Part shown: positions 16,582 through 25,219 of the stretch, one piece after another
Position numbering within the stretch: position 1 is the first letter of the stretch
Layout: every line of letters starts with the position of its first letter
From: Methanocrinis alkalitolerans
Lineage (GTDB): Archaea; Halobacteriota; Methanosarcinia; Methanotrichales; Methanotrichaceae
Reading direction: 5' to 3'
Assembly: GCF_029167205.1 (NCBI RefSeq)
Contig: NZ_JARFPL010000002.1
Span: forward strand, 1 to 64,000
DNA: 64,000 nucleotides
Notes under the pieces: generated by a model
Databases searched by the model: none
Seen by the model: the letters and a program-made list of their open reading frames with translations, nothing else
What the model was told of the DNA's origin: nothing
Program-made: the position numbers and the translations under genes

Positions 16582-17093
16582 GCCGCCTCCACAACGTCTA
16601 CGCCGTATTTATTTTTGACGAACTCCACGGCATCATCTGCTGTAACCCTGTGGCTTTTTGCGATCTTCGACCGAGCGACGCGCCTTCGGGCCACCCGGTA
16701 TCCAGCCCTCTTGAGGGCCACCGAAACGTCCATGCCGAAGATCCCGATGTCGGGGTCGTACTTCATCCCCGGAAAGTCGGTATGTTCCTCGACCCCGAAG
16801 GAGAAGTTTCCGGTCTCATCGAACTGACCCCGCCGGAGGACACCTCCCACCACTTCCAGGGCGACCTTGAGGAACTCCTCCGCCTCTGCGCCCCTGAGGG
16901 TCAGCCTGCACCCGATGGGCTCGTTCTTCTTTATCCCGAAGCCCGGTAGGGTCTTTTTGGCGTTGGACCTGACAGGGGTCCGGCTCGTTATGGCGCCGAG
17001 GATCGTCTCGGCGTTGACGAGCCTCTGGCCGCTCTCGCCGGTCCCGATGTGGACGGTCACCTTCTCGATCCTGGGCTCCAACATGGCGTTCAT
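16578..17093 (-). CDS. rpl5: 50S ribosomal protein L5 (uL5)
   Basis: 5S rRNA-associated protein uL5 (171 aa) at the central protuberance. It starts MNAMLEPRIEKVTVHIGTGE; the initiator could be the fourth codon, but the ATG at 17093 overlaps the S4e stop (ATGA). The conserved region GNFSFGVEEHTDFPG is intact. Confidence 0.96.
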   Translation of the reverse strand: MNAMLEPRIEKVTVHIGTGESGQRLVNAETILGAITSRTPVRSNAKKTLPGFGIKKNEPIGCRLTLRGAEAEEFLKVALEVVGGVLRRGQFDETGNFSFGVEEHTDFPGMKYDPDIGIFGMDVSVALKRAGYRVARRRVARSKIAKSHRVTADDAVEFVKNKYGVDVVEAA

Positions 17094-17794
17094 ACCGTGG
17101 CCCCCAGCTTGATGGCGGGTTTGTCTATGCCGATCATGAATACGTGATCGACCGTCGTCTCGAACTCCCGCTTGCCTGAGATGATCACCCTGTTGGGGCG
17201 AGAGCTCTTGACGACCTCTATCTCCTTGATAGTCCCGACCTCGCCGGAGTGGGAGCCCCCAACGACCATGGCCAGGTTCCCCTCTTTTAACTCGATGACG
17301 TCGGCGATCTCCTTATCGGGTATCGATAGGATCACCGAGCTTCCGGTGGTGTAATCCCCATCGGCTAAGATGTTCGTCCCGTCGTTGAGGTTCAACTGGA
17401 TTTTGCCGCCCCGGAGGGTCCTCTTATCCTCGATCCTGCAGAGCTTTCGGGCTTCGCCAGCCTCCAGCTCGGAGAGGTTGAACCTCCCCTTGGCGTCCTG
17501 GAGGAGCCTGTACTTTTTGTCCATAGACGGGACCGATATCACGTCGAAGATCCCCACGGGGAACTTGATGTCCTTTCTCGACTTTCCATCGACGAGAACC
17601 CCGCCCTCGTGGAGGATGCGCTTTGCTTCTCTGGAGTTGTCGACGAGCCCCAGAAGATCCCTGACGACGACTACTAGGGGGATGCTCCCCCTGGCGGAGT
17701 GGGGGCCTGGCTCGCCCTTGGCCACCCATGTATGGATCTTCCTCGCGATCGGCCAGCTTCTGGGACTTGCGACCCTCTTCTGATGTCTGCTCAC
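17090..17794 (-). CDS. rps4e: 30S ribosomal protein S4e (eS4)
   Basis: Archaeal/eukaryote-specific small-subunit protein eS4 (234 aa). It has an N-terminal basic arm, an S4-like RNA-binding domain (about residues 42-105), a central beta domain and a C-terminal KOW motif (about 175-205, GSHSGEVGTIKEIEV). It lies 5 nt after the L24 stop. Confidence 0.96.
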   Translation of the reverse strand: MSRHQKRVASPRSWPIARKIHTWVAKGEPGPHSARGSIPLVVVVRDLLGLVDNSREAKRILHEGGVLVDGKSRKDIKFPVGIFDVISVPSMDKKYRLLQDAKGRFNLSELEAGEARKLCRIEDKRTLRGGKIQLNLNDGTNILADGDYTTGSSVILSIPDKEIADVIELKEGNLAMVVGGSHSGEVGTIKEIEVVKSSRPNRVIISGKREFETTVDHVFMIGIDKPAIKLGATV

Positions 17795-17799
17795 CTAAA

Positions 17800-18150
17800 T
17801 CACCTGGAAAAGATCTTCTTCCTTTCTTCGTCGTCCAGCTCCATCTTGGTGATGACGACGTTGGAGGGCTGGACCGCCCTGGGCACCTCGGTCCCGTCTG
17901 CACGGAATACGCTCACTCCGGCGACTTGGATCGTGCCGCTCTTCAGGTCCGCCTTCTGGACTTCGCCCTCGGTCCCTGCATGGTCGCCGCGCATCATCTT
18001 GACGGTATCGCCCACCTTCACCTGGGCGCTGCGGACCTTCATCTCCTCGCGGAGCTCCTTGGTCAAGGCGGCGTGCATGTACTTCCGGAGTTTGTGAAGG
18101 GGGGCGGTGTACCTCTCTTTCCTCTGTTTGCGTGGCTGTTTGCTCTTCAT
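17800..18150 (-). CDS. rpl24: 50S ribosomal protein L24 (uL24)
   Basis: Assembly-initiating large-subunit protein uL24 (116 aa). The KOW motif is about residues 45-75 (VKVGDTVKMMRGDHAGTEG). The start is put at the ATG at 18150, which gives the usual archaeal beginning MKSKQPRKQRK; the GTG at 18159 overlapping the L14 stop is an alternative. Confidence 0.95.
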   Translation of the reverse strand: MKSKQPRKQRKERYTAPLHKLRKYMHAALTKELREEMKVRSAQVKVGDTVKMMRGDHAGTEGEVQKADLKSGTIQVAGVSVFRADGTEVPRAVQPSNVVITKMELDDEERKKIFSR

Positions 18151-18155
18151 GGTTA

Positions 18156-18554
18156 TCACACAATTATCGATGCGGCTGAGGCGATCTTTCCGTACCTCTC
18201 AGCCACCTCTCTGGCCACCGGCCCTTTGATCTCCGATCCCTTGGGGATCCCGGCGATGTCTGTGATGACCGCCGCGTTGTCCTCGAACTTGACCCTCAGA
18301 CCGTCGGGCCTCCGGAACTCCTTCTTCTGGCGGACTATCACCGCGGTGAAGATCTGCTTTCTCATCTCCGGGGTCCCCTTCTTTACCGATACCACGATCA
18401 TGTCGCCAATCCCGGCGCAGGGCATCCTGTTTTTGACGCCCCTGTACCTCTTGACCGATATGATCTCGAGCGTCCTTGCGCCGGTGTTGTCGGCGCATTC
18501 GAGCTGCGCTCCGGCGTTGATAGGCCTTGCGATGCTGGCCTTAAGCCCCTTCAT
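18156..18554 (-). CDS. rpl14: 50S ribosomal protein L14 (uL14)
   Basis: Intersubunit-face protein uL14 (132 aa). It has the beta-barrel core with ADNTGARTLEIISVK and the C-terminal KGSEIKGPVAREVAERYGKIASAA. The ATG at 18554 is chosen because it overlaps the S17 stop (ATGA); a longer reading to 18605 lies inside S17 and is rejected. Confidence 0.96.
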   Translation of the reverse strand: MKGLKASIARPINAGAQLECADNTGARTLEIISVKRYRGVKNRMPCAGIGDMIVVSVKKGTPEMRKQIFTAVIVRQKKEFRRPDGLRVKFEDNAAVITDIAGIPKGSEIKGPVAREVAERYGKIASAASIIV

Positions 18555-18871
18555 CGGACGACCTCCACCACCACGAAGGACTTGGTCTTGCTGAGAGGCC
18601 TGCACTCGGCGACCTTGACCACGTCACCCACCTTCGCCTTCAGGCAGGGGGGGTTGTGGGCGTGGAGCTTCGACCGCCTCTTCTCGTACCTCTCGTACTT
18701 CGCCATCTTCCTTTCGAACTCGCGGAGGACGACCACAGTATCGGTCATCCTGTCGCTGACCACCGTTCCGTCAAAGACCTGACCTCGAACGGGAAGACTT
18801 CCATGAAAGGGACATTTTGGATCGTCACAGGCCTTCTCAGGTGACTTGACGCCCAGTCCGACATCCCTCAT
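18551..18871 (-). CDS. rps17: 30S ribosomal protein S17 (uS17)
   Basis: Small-subunit protein uS17 (106 aa, archaeal S11e-like form). It has an N-terminal extension with CDDPKCPFHG, then an OB-fold core (GTVVSDRMTDTVVVLREFE). The ATG at 18871 overlaps the stop of the RNase P gene (ATGA), which decides it over the ATG at 18880. Confidence 0.95.
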   Translation of the reverse strand: MRDVGLGVKSPEKACDDPKCPFHGSLPVRGQVFDGTVVSDRMTDTVVVLREFERKMAKYERYEKRRSKLHAHNPPCLKAKVGDVVKVAECRPLSKTKSFVVVEVVR

Positions 18872-19161
18872 AATTTCCACCTCGATATCCGCATTTTTTT
18901 GTTGATCCTGTTTTCGGGCTGTGAGACTAAAACTGAGCCCTGCGCCTTCACCTTCAGGCCCTGAGAGAGGGTGAAAACGAAGGAGTTAGAGGACTTGGGA
19001 ACGCGTTTGTCGCCACTCCTGGTCTCGATCAGAAATGTATTCCGGGTTTCATCGACGACCCGGCCGGATATCCCCACCGTGCAGGGGTTCGTCCCACTGG
19101 CAACCTCCACCGGCAGGCCTATCAGCTCATGTCTGACGAGGTTCTCAGGAGCGATCATCAC
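18868..19161 (-). CDS. rnp1: Ribonuclease P protein component 1 (Rpp29/Pop4)
   Basis: A protein subunit of archaeal RNase P (97 aa), which removes 5' leaders from precursor tRNAs. The Sm-like beta-barrel core runs from about residue 10 to 80, with the family pattern GISGRVVDETRNTFLIET. Placement between L29 and S17 is the standard archaeal position. It overlaps L29 and S17 by 4 nt each. Confidence 0.95.
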   Translation of the reverse strand: MMIAPENLVRHELIGLPVEVASGTNPCTVGISGRVVDETRNTFLIETRSGDKRVPKSSNSFVFTLSQGLKVKAQGSVLVSQPENRINKKMRISRWKL

Positions 19162-19361
19162 CGCAGAACACGCTCCTTCTGTATCGTCTTGATCCTGGCT
19201 ATGGACCTCTTTATCTCCCTTATCCTGCCGGGGTTCTCCGGGGCACCGCCAGAGACGACGAGCCCCCTCTCCCGGATCAGCTCACCATTGAGCTTTTCAA
19301 GCTCCTCGCCCAGCTCCTCGGGGCTCATATTCCTCAGTTCATCGACCCTGAATATCGCCAT
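19158..19361 (-). CDS. rpl29: 50S ribosomal protein L29 (uL29)
   Basis: Small helical protein uL29 (67 aa) beside the polypeptide exit tunnel. It has the two-helix hairpin with LEKLNGELIRERG and the C-terminal IRRIKRSIARIKT-type helix. It lies 19 nt downstream of the S3 stop. No SUI1-type initiation factor gene is present between L29 and rnp1. Confidence 0.95.
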   Translation of the reverse strand: MAIFRVDELRNMSPEELGEELEKLNGELIRERGLVVSGGAPENPGRIREIKRSIARIKTIQKERVLR

Positions 19362-19380
19362 GTCAAGTCACCCTCTCGTC

Positions 19381-20445
19381 TCACCCTTCGCTCTTGGGCT
19401 CGTCCTCAGGAGGGACCACCTCCTCGACGGTCGGCTCTTCGGTGACCGTCTCCACGGGAGCCTCCTCATCGGGGGCGATCGGTTCCTCGACGGCCTGCTC
19501 CTCGACGACCGTCTCCGCGGGAGCCTCCTCATCGGGGGCGATCGGTTCCTCGACGGCCTGCTCCTCGACGACCGTCTCCGCGGGAGCCTCCTCATCGGGG
19601 GCGATCGGTTCCTCGACGGCCTGCTCCTCGACGACCGTCTCCGAGAGAGCCTCCTCATCGGGGGCGATCGGTTCCTCAGCGGCCTGCTCTTCGGCGACCT
19701 CTTCACTGGGGATCTCTTCCTCGATGATCTCGACTTCCAGGTCCTCGACGACTATCTCCTCGACAGCCCCTTCGGTCCCAGATTCCAGAAGCTCCTCCAG
19801 CTCGTCCTTCTTCTCCTCCACGGGAAGGACTTCCTCAGCCGCCTCCTTGGCTGGCGGAACGATCTGGAACCTGTCCGGCGGTATGGCGTCGGGGGGCACT
19901 ATCCTCACCTGGCAGCCGATGGTTCCTAGCTTCTTCACCGCCACGGCGTATCCGTGGTCGACGATCTCCTGGGAGGGTTTCCCCGAATGCTTGACGTACC
20001 CGGATAGGAACTTCTCGACCCGGGACCGGGGTCCCGTCACCTTGCCGCTCAGGACGATCTCGCAGCCGAGAGCGCCGCTGTCCATGACCCTCCGAAGGGT
20101 CGTTTGACCCGCCTTTCTGAAGTACCAGCCCCGCTCCAGGGAGCTGGCCAGCCTGTTGGCCACCACCTGGGCGTTCAGCTCAGCCTTGCCGACGTCCTGG
20201 ACGTCTATCTGAGGGTTGTCCAGCCGGAAGTTCCGGTCCAGGTCTCGGGTCAGCTTTCGAATAAGCTTCCCGCCCTTTCCGATGACCATTCCTGGCTTTT
20301 CTGCGTAGACGGTGATCTGGATCCCCATGGGGGTCCTGTTCATCATCATGCCACCGTAACCGGCCCGACTGAGCTCCTTGGAGAGATACTCATGGACCAG
20401 AGCTTTGGTGAAGCCGTCCTCTACAAATTTCTTCTCTACGCCCAA
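19381..20445 (-). CDS. rps3: 30S ribosomal protein S3 (uS3) with a long acidic repeat tail
   Basis: Small-subunit protein uS3 at the mRNA entry site (354 aa; archaeal S3 is usually about 210-320 aa). The KH domain (about residues 15-90, with VIGKGGKLIRKL) and the C-terminal S3 domain (to about residue 190) are normal. The last 150 residues are an acidic, Pro/Glu-rich extension. It contains four tandem 21-residue copies of a VEEPIAPDEEA-type unit (residues 255-338). Translation starts at TTG 20445, preceded by GAGGTGA at a spacing of 6-7. It follows the L22 stop by 1 nt. Confidence 0.96.
   Translation of the reverse strand: MGVEKKFVEDGFTKALVHEYLSKELSRAGYGGMMMNRTPMGIQITVYAEKPGMVIGKGGKLIRKLTRDLDRNFRLDNPQIDVQDVGKAELNAQVVANRLASSLERGWYFRKAGQTTLRRVMDSGALGCEIVLSGKVTGPRSRVEKFLSGYVKHSGKPSQEIVDHGYAVAVKKLGTIGCQVRIVPPDAIPPDRFQIVPPAKEAAEEVLPVEEKKDELEELLESGTEGAVEEIVVEDLEVEIIEEEIPSEEVAEEQAAEEPIAPDEEALSETVVEEQAVEEPIAPDEEAPAETVVEEQAVEEPIAPDEEAPAETVVEEQAVEEPIAPDEEAPVETVTEEPTVEEVVPPEDEPKSEG
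19432..19683 (-). repeat. Four tandem 63-bp repeats encoding the S3 tail
   Basis: Four in-frame copies of a 63-bp unit (19432-19683), each encoding a 21-residue acidic segment around EEPIAPDEEA. The two inner copies encode identical peptides and the outer ones are diverged. A further degenerate copy continues to the stop codon. Confidence 0.9.
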
Positions 20446-20446
20446 G

Positions 20447-20920
20447 TCAGCTCACCTCAGTCAATATCATCTCTATCGATACCGTCTCCGTGTCCTTGGG
20501 GGTGGCTCTCCCCATGGCTCTTGGCATCCAGCCCCGGAGGGTCCTCCCCTGCTTGGTGGATACGTGGTTGATCTTCATCTCGGAGGGGTCCAGCCCCTTA
20601 TACTCGGCGTTGCTGGTGGCGTTGACGAGGACCGTCAAAACGGCCCTCGCTGCCTTCTGGGGGTACCTGCCGGCATCCCAGCCCACCATACCCCGCCGAT
20701 GGGGGACCTTCTTGTTGTGCCTCTTGAAGGGGACGGGCCTCTTCAGGGCGATCACATCCTCCAGGTACTCCTTCGCAGCCTCGGTTCGCATCCCCTTGAT
20801 GGCGCTGCAGATCTCCAGAGCATGCTTGGGCGATATGTGATGTTCTGTGCCCATCGCCCTGGACGATCGCTCTTTCTTCTCAGGGGTGATGGAATATTTC
20901 AGTCGTCCCAAATCTGCCAC
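20447..20920 (-). CDS. rpl22: 50S ribosomal protein L22 (uL22)
   Basis: Exit-tunnel protein uL22 (157 aa, archaeal L17e-like form). The core has KHALEICSAIKGM and a long beta hairpin that lines the tunnel (GRTLRGWMPRAMGRATP). The start follows the S19 stop by 1 nt. Confidence 0.96.
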   Translation of the reverse strand: MADLGRLKYSITPEKKERSSRAMGTEHHISPKHALEICSAIKGMRTEAAKEYLEDVIALKRPVPFKRHNKKVPHRRGMVGWDAGRYPQKAARAVLTVLVNATSNAEYKGLDPSEMKINHVSTKQGRTLRGWMPRAMGRATPKDTETVSIEMILTEVS

Positions 20921-20921
20921 C

Positions 20922-21332
20922 TCACTTCAACGGCACGAACTTGCTCGATCGGGTGGCTCCAACGCCAGCGCTGCCGTGAGAGACCCGTCCCCTCGTCAGG
21001 GAGTACTCGCCGAGGTAATGGCCGACCATCTCCGGTATGATCTCGACCCGGTTGAAGGCCTTGCCGTTATAAATCTCGATCGTCTTTCCCACCATCTCGG
21101 GAAGGACTATCATGTCCCGAAGGTGGGTCCTCACCGCGTCCCTCTCCTTGACCCTGGAGAGGAGCCTTTTGTGGTCCTTGGTCAGCCCCCTCTTCAGACG
21201 TCTTCGCTGCCTTGCCGGGAGGAGGTCCATCAGCTCTTCAGAGCTGAGCTTCTTCAGCTCTTCGACCTTCAGGCCGCGGTAGGTGAACTCCTCTTTCCTC
21301 TTCGGAAGCCTTGATCCTGATTTCCTCGCCAA
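20922..21332 (-). CDS. rps19: 30S ribosomal protein S19 (uS19)
   Basis: Small-subunit head protein uS19 (136 aa). It shows the archaeal N-terminal extension and the family signature EMVGHYLGEYSLTRG near the C-terminus. It is 12 nt from L2. Confidence 0.96.
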   Translation of the reverse strand: MARKSGSRLPKRKEEFTYRGLKVEELKKLSSEELMDLLPARQRRRLKRGLTKDHKRLLSRVKERDAVRTHLRDMIVLPEMVGKTIEIYNGKAFNRVEIIPEMVGHYLGEYSLTRGRVSHGSAGVGATRSSKFVPLK

Positions 21333-21344
21333 AACAATCCCTCT

Positions 21345-22058
21345 TTAACGCTTTCCGGTCCTTCTGGCCGCAATGGACCCGACCTTACGACCGGGGGGTG
21401 CGTTCCTGCTGACGGTCTTGGGCCTTCCTGGATGCTGCCATCCACCGCCGCCGAAGGGGTGGTCCACCACGTTCATGGCCACGCCTCTTACCCTGGGATA
21501 CTTGCCGGCCTTGGACTTCATCTTGTGGTACTTCTTTCCTGCCTTAACGAAGGGCTTATCGGTCCTGCCGCCGCCGGCGACGACGCCTATCGTCGCCATG
21601 CACTGCGGGTTCAGCCACTTCATCTCACCGCTGGGCAGCTGGACGACGGTCTTGCCCACGTCGTGGGCTACAAGTATGCCGTAGACCCCGCTGGACCGGG
21701 CGAACTGGCCGCCGGACCTCGGGTTCGACTCGATGTTGCAGATGGGGATCCCCTCGGGGATCTCCGCCAGGGAGAGGGAGTTGCCGGGCCTGATCTCGGC
21801 GGAGGCGCCGCAGGCGATCTCTTGGCCCACGTAGACCCCCTCCGGCACCAGTATGTACCTCTCTTCATCGTTCTCGAGGACGACCTTCGCCACCGGGGCG
21901 GATCGGGCCGGATCGTGGACGATCTCCTTGACGATACCTCGTACCGTCTCGCCGCCGTCCACCTTGATGTGCTTGAGCTCCGCCCTGAACTTGTGAGAGG
22001 GCGCCCGGTAAGTGGGAGTTCCTCGACCCCGGTTCTGTTGTATAATTCTGTGCCCCAT
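21345..22058 (-). CDS. rpl2: 50S ribosomal protein L2 (uL2)
   Basis: Core large-subunit protein uL2 (237 aa), needed for subunit association and the peptidyl-transferase region. It has an OB-fold, an SH3-like domain and the signature region VVDHPFGGGGWQHPG holding the conserved His. It lies between L23 and S19 as in other archaea. Confidence 0.97.
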   Translation of the reverse strand: MGHRIIQQNRGRGTPTYRAPSHKFRAELKHIKVDGGETVRGIVKEIVHDPARSAPVAKVVLENDEERYILVPEGVYVGQEIACGASAEIRPGNSLSLAEIPEGIPICNIESNPRSGGQFARSSGVYGILVAHDVGKTVVQLPSGEMKWLNPQCMATIGVVAGGGRTDKPFVKAGKKYHKMKSKAGKYPRVRGVAMNVVDHPFGGGGWQHPGRPKTVSRNAPPGRKVGSIAARRTGKR

Positions 22059-22067
22059 ATAGTCACC

Positions 22068-22316
22068 TCACAGCAGTCCCAGGGTGGTGGCCAGCTCGTT
22101 GGCGCTCCCTTCCTCTGCCAGCTTTACGGCCGCCTTCTTCTCTCCCTTGGAGGTGATCATCGTCCTTATGGAGACGATCTCGACGTCGTAGAGCCTTTCC
22201 AGCTCCTTTTTGATCTCCGTCTTGTTGGCCCTGATATCCACCAGAAACTCCAGGGCGTTCTCGGAGTCGATCATGTTCGTGACCTTCTCCGTTATGAACG
22301 GACTTTTAATGACCAT
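22068..22316 (-). CDS. rpl23: 50S ribosomal protein L23 (uL23)
   Basis: Tunnel-exit protein uL23 (82 aa, archaeal short form), the docking site for signal recognition particle and NAC. It contains the conserved ALEFLVDIRANKTEIK. It overlaps the end of L4 by 11 nt. Confidence 0.96.
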   Translation of the reverse strand: MVIKSPFITEKVTNMIDSENALEFLVDIRANKTEIKKELERLYDVEIVSIRTMITSKGEKKAAVKLAEEGSANELATTLGLL

Positions 22317-23067
22317 AGGTCTCCCCCAGCCATTTCAGAGATGATTCGGTCCATACCGTAAGCCTTCCAGCCTGGGTCCCGGGAGCCAGAAGCTCCGCGT
22401 TCAGCCTCTCCACAACGGTGACGTCGACGCCCGGAAGGTTTCTGGTGGCCTTGATCAGCCCGCCGTCTCTGCCTGCCACTATCAGCAGGCTCTTGGGCTG
22501 CTTGTACTTTCTACCCCGCATCTTGCCCCTGCCAGCCCGGACCTTCCTGCCGTTCTTCGCCCTCATGACATCTTCCCATAGGCCGCAGGATTCGAGGAAC
22601 TTGCGAATATCCCCCGTCTTCGCTACCGTCTCCAGGTCGTCTTTGGCGACGACGACGGACTCGCCGGAAAATACGTGGCCCCTAGCCCTGACCAGATCGG
22701 AGTTCGCTGTGGCGGCTATCGCCGAACGGATCGCCTTTCTCCGCTCTTTCGCGTTGACCTTCTCGGTTCTGTCCGCCTCGGGCTTTGGGGGGTGGGCTCT
22801 TCGGCCGCCCTTGGCCTGGGGCACCCTTGCAGCTCGCCTTCCGTTTAAGATCCTGGGAACTCGTGAGACGCCGCGGCCGGTTCCCCATGACTGGGCTGAG
22901 GTCTTGAGGCCCGATAGCTTGGTGGGACCGTAGGGCTGGGTCCTGTTGGCCTGGGCCGCCAGAACCGCCCTCTTTATGAGGTCCGGCCGGAACTCCTCGT
23001 CGAAGACCGACGGAAGCTCCATCTCTCCTACCTCGTTTCCAGATAGATCGATAACCTTAGCCTTCAT
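22306..23067 (-). CDS. rpl4: 50S ribosomal protein L4 (uL4)
   Basis: Large-subunit protein uL4 (253 aa). Its long basic loop (about residues 45-110, with GRGVSRVPRI and RRAHPPK) reaches the exit-tunnel constriction. The ATG at 23067 overlaps the L3 stop by one base; the GTG at 23070 is the alternative. The length and archaeal L1e-like sequence are typical. Confidence 0.96.
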   Translation of the reverse strand: MKAKVIDLSGNEVGEMELPSVFDEEFRPDLIKRAVLAAQANRTQPYGPTKLSGLKTSAQSWGTGRGVSRVPRILNGRRAARVPQAKGGRRAHPPKPEADRTEKVNAKERRKAIRSAIAATANSDLVRARGHVFSGESVVVAKDDLETVAKTGDIRKFLESCGLWEDVMRAKNGRKVRAGRGKMRGRKYKQPKSLLIVAGRDGGLIKATRNLPGVDVTVVERLNAELLAPGTQAGRLTVWTESSLKWLGETYGH

Positions 23068-24074
23068 CACAATCCCTGCTTCGAGTCTGTGCTGACGTAA
23101 AGGACCTCTGGGGTCTTCACATCGGCGCCCTTGGATCTGACCGCATATCTCATCCTCACCAGCCTCTTATTGGGGCCGGGGACGCTTCCGCTGACGATGG
23201 CGTATTCGCCCCGGACGATCCCATATCCGGGAAATCCGCCTTCTGGGGTGATCTCGCCTCCGTCGGACCCGATGGCCAGAATTCTCTTGTTGAACTCTGT
23301 CCTCTGGTGGTAGCCCATCTGCCCCATGAGGGGGACCGACCACCGCACGTGATGGGGGTGCCAGGGGCCGAGGTTTCCTATATGGCGGCGCTTGCCGCCT
23401 CGAGAGTGTTTCCTCTTCTGGAGCATTATGCCCCATCGCTTGACGGGTCCCTGGGTCCCCTTCCCCTTGGTGATGGCGGTGACGTCAATTATAGATCCAG
23501 AGCCGAAGACGCTGGATATGGGCACCTGAGAGCCCAGCAGGCTTTTTGCCAGCTCGAACTGGTCCTCTATGCCGCTGCCGTTCACCTGGATCTCCATCAG
23601 GTCAGGGTTCTTCCTGGGAACGCCGGTAAGAAACCTGGGGTTGGTATGAGCGATCAAGCGCAGCTCTTCCATCTTCTCAATTTTAGCCCCGATATCGTCG
23701 AGAGAGACGCCCCTCTTGTTCTTGGGGACGGCTATCGACCGGGCGAGGTACGGGTCCAGCTTCTCTGACCAAGCCTCTCCAGCAGCCCTCACGCCGCCGT
23801 TGTGCCTCTCGTAGACCCTGAGGGCAGCTATCCCCAGGGGCGGCGCCTCCAGGATGGTAACTGGCACGCTGATCTCCATCCCCTCCGTGGGGCTGTTGGG
23901 CTTGTCGTCGATCATTATGAGATGGGTCATGCCGGCCTTGTACCCGGCAAAACCGTCCATTCTGGCTTTCTCCTCGCCAGCGGCCCAGTATCTCGTCCTG
24001 GGGACCTGGCTCTTAGCCCGTTTTCGGGGGCTGAAGGCCAGAGAACCTCGCCTTGGTCGGTGTATGGTTGCCAT
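23067..24074 (-). CDS. rpl3: 50S ribosomal protein L3 (uL3)
   Basis: Early-assembly protein uL3 (335 aa), whose extended loop approaches the peptidyl-transferase centre. It has the archaeal N-terminus (HRPRRGSLAFSPRKRAKS) and the central signature VTAITKGKGTQGPVKRWG. It is the first ribosomal gene of the cluster and directly abuts the SPOUT methyltransferase upstream. Confidence 0.97.
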   Translation of the reverse strand: MATIHRPRRGSLAFSPRKRAKSQVPRTRYWAAGEEKARMDGFAGYKAGMTHLIMIDDKPNSPTEGMEISVPVTILEAPPLGIAALRVYERHNGGVRAAGEAWSEKLDPYLARSIAVPKNKRGVSLDDIGAKIEKMEELRLIAHTNPRFLTGVPRKNPDLMEIQVNGSGIEDQFELAKSLLGSQVPISSVFGSGSIIDVTAITKGKGTQGPVKRWGIMLQKRKHSRGGKRRHIGNLGPWHPHHVRWSVPLMGQMGYHQRTEFNKRILAIGSDGGEITPEGGFPGYGIVRGEYAIVSGSVPGPNKRLVRMRYAVRSKGADVKTPEVLYVSTDSKQGL

Positions 24075-24914
24075 TTAGCCCTCCAGTGATCGCATCAGGT
24101 TGACCTGGGAGAGGGTGGCAACTATCGCCTCTTCTAGCCTCACCGTTTCGGTTCCCTGATGCGGTATGGTGTTAATCACGCAACATCCTTCCATCGTTTC
24201 GCTGCTCAAGAACGCATCAACGCCGCGCGCTGGCGAGCCGAATGCCACCTCCAGACCGCGCCTGCGGCCCGCACGGACCGTCTGGCGGAGGAGGTCTGGG
24301 GTTGCTGGCTTGCCATGCCTGGACGTGGCCACGACTACCCTGTCTGTCGAGCGGACGTGATCGTCCAGGTTCTGGATGACCTCGGTCTCGTAGCCCCAGT
24401 AGTGGGGTATCTCCGATCGGTCTACCGGCTCCGCGGCGAGGGGTTTCAGCGAAAAGATTCTGACGTTCAGGCGCTGCCCTGCAGAAAACCGCATAGCGGT
24501 CTTGAGGGGCAATGGGCGCTCAACACCTATGTCCACCCATGCACCGTCGTCAGATCCCACTTCGTCGACTACTAAACCTACTCGATACTCGCCGACCTTG
24601 AGCGTTGAAACCTTTGAGCTTGTGGGATGATGAGGGGTGCGCAGCGGCGGCAGGATGCCCACGTACCTCAGGGCCCTCTCCCGAGGAAAAAGCCTCTTTC
24701 GGAGGTACTGGGGCGTCTCTGCGTACTGCAGGACCCGGGATATGAACCGTGAGTCGTCGAACTGATCATCGCGATATATGACGATCCGGTCCACCCGAAA
24801 TACCGCAGCTGCTCTGGCGATCTGTCCCACCTTGAGGGTGCGTATCCTCTCGTCCGCCGACTCCATCGTTGTGGAGGACGGTATCAAGATGGACGTCTCG
24901 CCGCCACCGATCAT
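24075..24914 (-). CDS. SPOUT-class RNA methyltransferase (COG2106/DUF171 family)
   Basis: A putative RNA methyltransferase (279 aa) of the SPOUT knot superfamily, family COG2106, related to eukaryotic SPOUT1/C9orf114. The N-terminal Rossmann-like part includes IARAAAVFRVDRIVIYRD. An OB-like insertion occupies about residues 95-165. The C-terminal cofactor-binding knot contains GSPARGVDAF and CCVINTIPHQGTETVR. The RNA target in archaea is not established. It starts the superoperon immediately before L3, a common archaeal arrangement, behind a clear TATA box. Alternative translation starts downstream (Met17) are possible. Confidence 0.9.
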   Translation of the reverse strand: MIGGGETSILIPSSTTMESADERIRTLKVGQIARAAAVFRVDRIVIYRDDQFDDSRFISRVLQYAETPQYLRKRLFPRERALRYVGILPPLRTPHHPTSSKVSTLKVGEYRVGLVVDEVGSDDGAWVDIGVERPLPLKTAMRFSAGQRLNVRIFSLKPLAAEPVDRSEIPHYWGYETEVIQNLDDHVRSTDRVVVATSRHGKPATPDLLRQTVRAGRRRGLEVAFGSPARGVDAFLSSETMEGCCVINTIPHQGTETVRLEEAIVATLSQVNLMRSLEG

Positions 24915-24941
24915 CGGATCTTACCCCCAAGACCTATTCTT

Positions 24942-24949
24942 GATATAAA
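24942..24949 (-). promoter_or_regulatory. TATA box for the ribosomal superoperon
   Basis: TTTATATC on the minus strand lies about 32 nt upstream of the ATG at 24914, with CAAACCT just before it in the BRE position. It is the only strong promoter visible upstream of the 30-gene minus-strand cluster. Confidence 0.6.
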
Positions 24950-25219
24950 AAGGTTTGTAGGAGAAAAAGAGGCCGATTCGCAGGCCCATTTACAGCCCCG
25001 GTCCGGTGGCAGTCCAAAAGTCAATTTGAGCGCCGGATCTCCCGGCCCATCACCGTCTGATAACATCGAATAGCTCGCCTCGTTCCCACCCCCACGCCCC
25101 CACCCCTATATTATATCTCCCATCGCTCTCAGCGAGGCGCTAGACGTCTCCGGGGGGGTGGCCCCCGTCGAGGCATGGGTTGGACGGGCATGGGTTGGAC
25201 TGTCACTGCATGGCGAACG
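24950..25219. other. Intergenic region with GC hairpin and short tandem repeat
   Basis: No gene is visible here. It contains a G-run/C-run hairpin at about 25150-25168, which could terminate the minus-strand gene ending at 25220. A 15-bp unit (GGCATGGGTTGGACG) is repeated nearly twice at 25172-25200. An AT-rich stretch TATATTATAT lies near 25110. No RNA structure is recognised. Confidence 0.4.

Noticed and set aside
19394..20107. Ser-rich plus-strand frame opposite the S3 repeat tail
   Set aside because: It is the antisense reading of the 63-bp repeats; S3 coding on the minus strand accounts for it.
21432..22361. 309-codon plus-strand frame opposite L2 and L23
   Set aside because: Antisense shadow in GC-rich sequence; the ribosomal genes explain the region fully.
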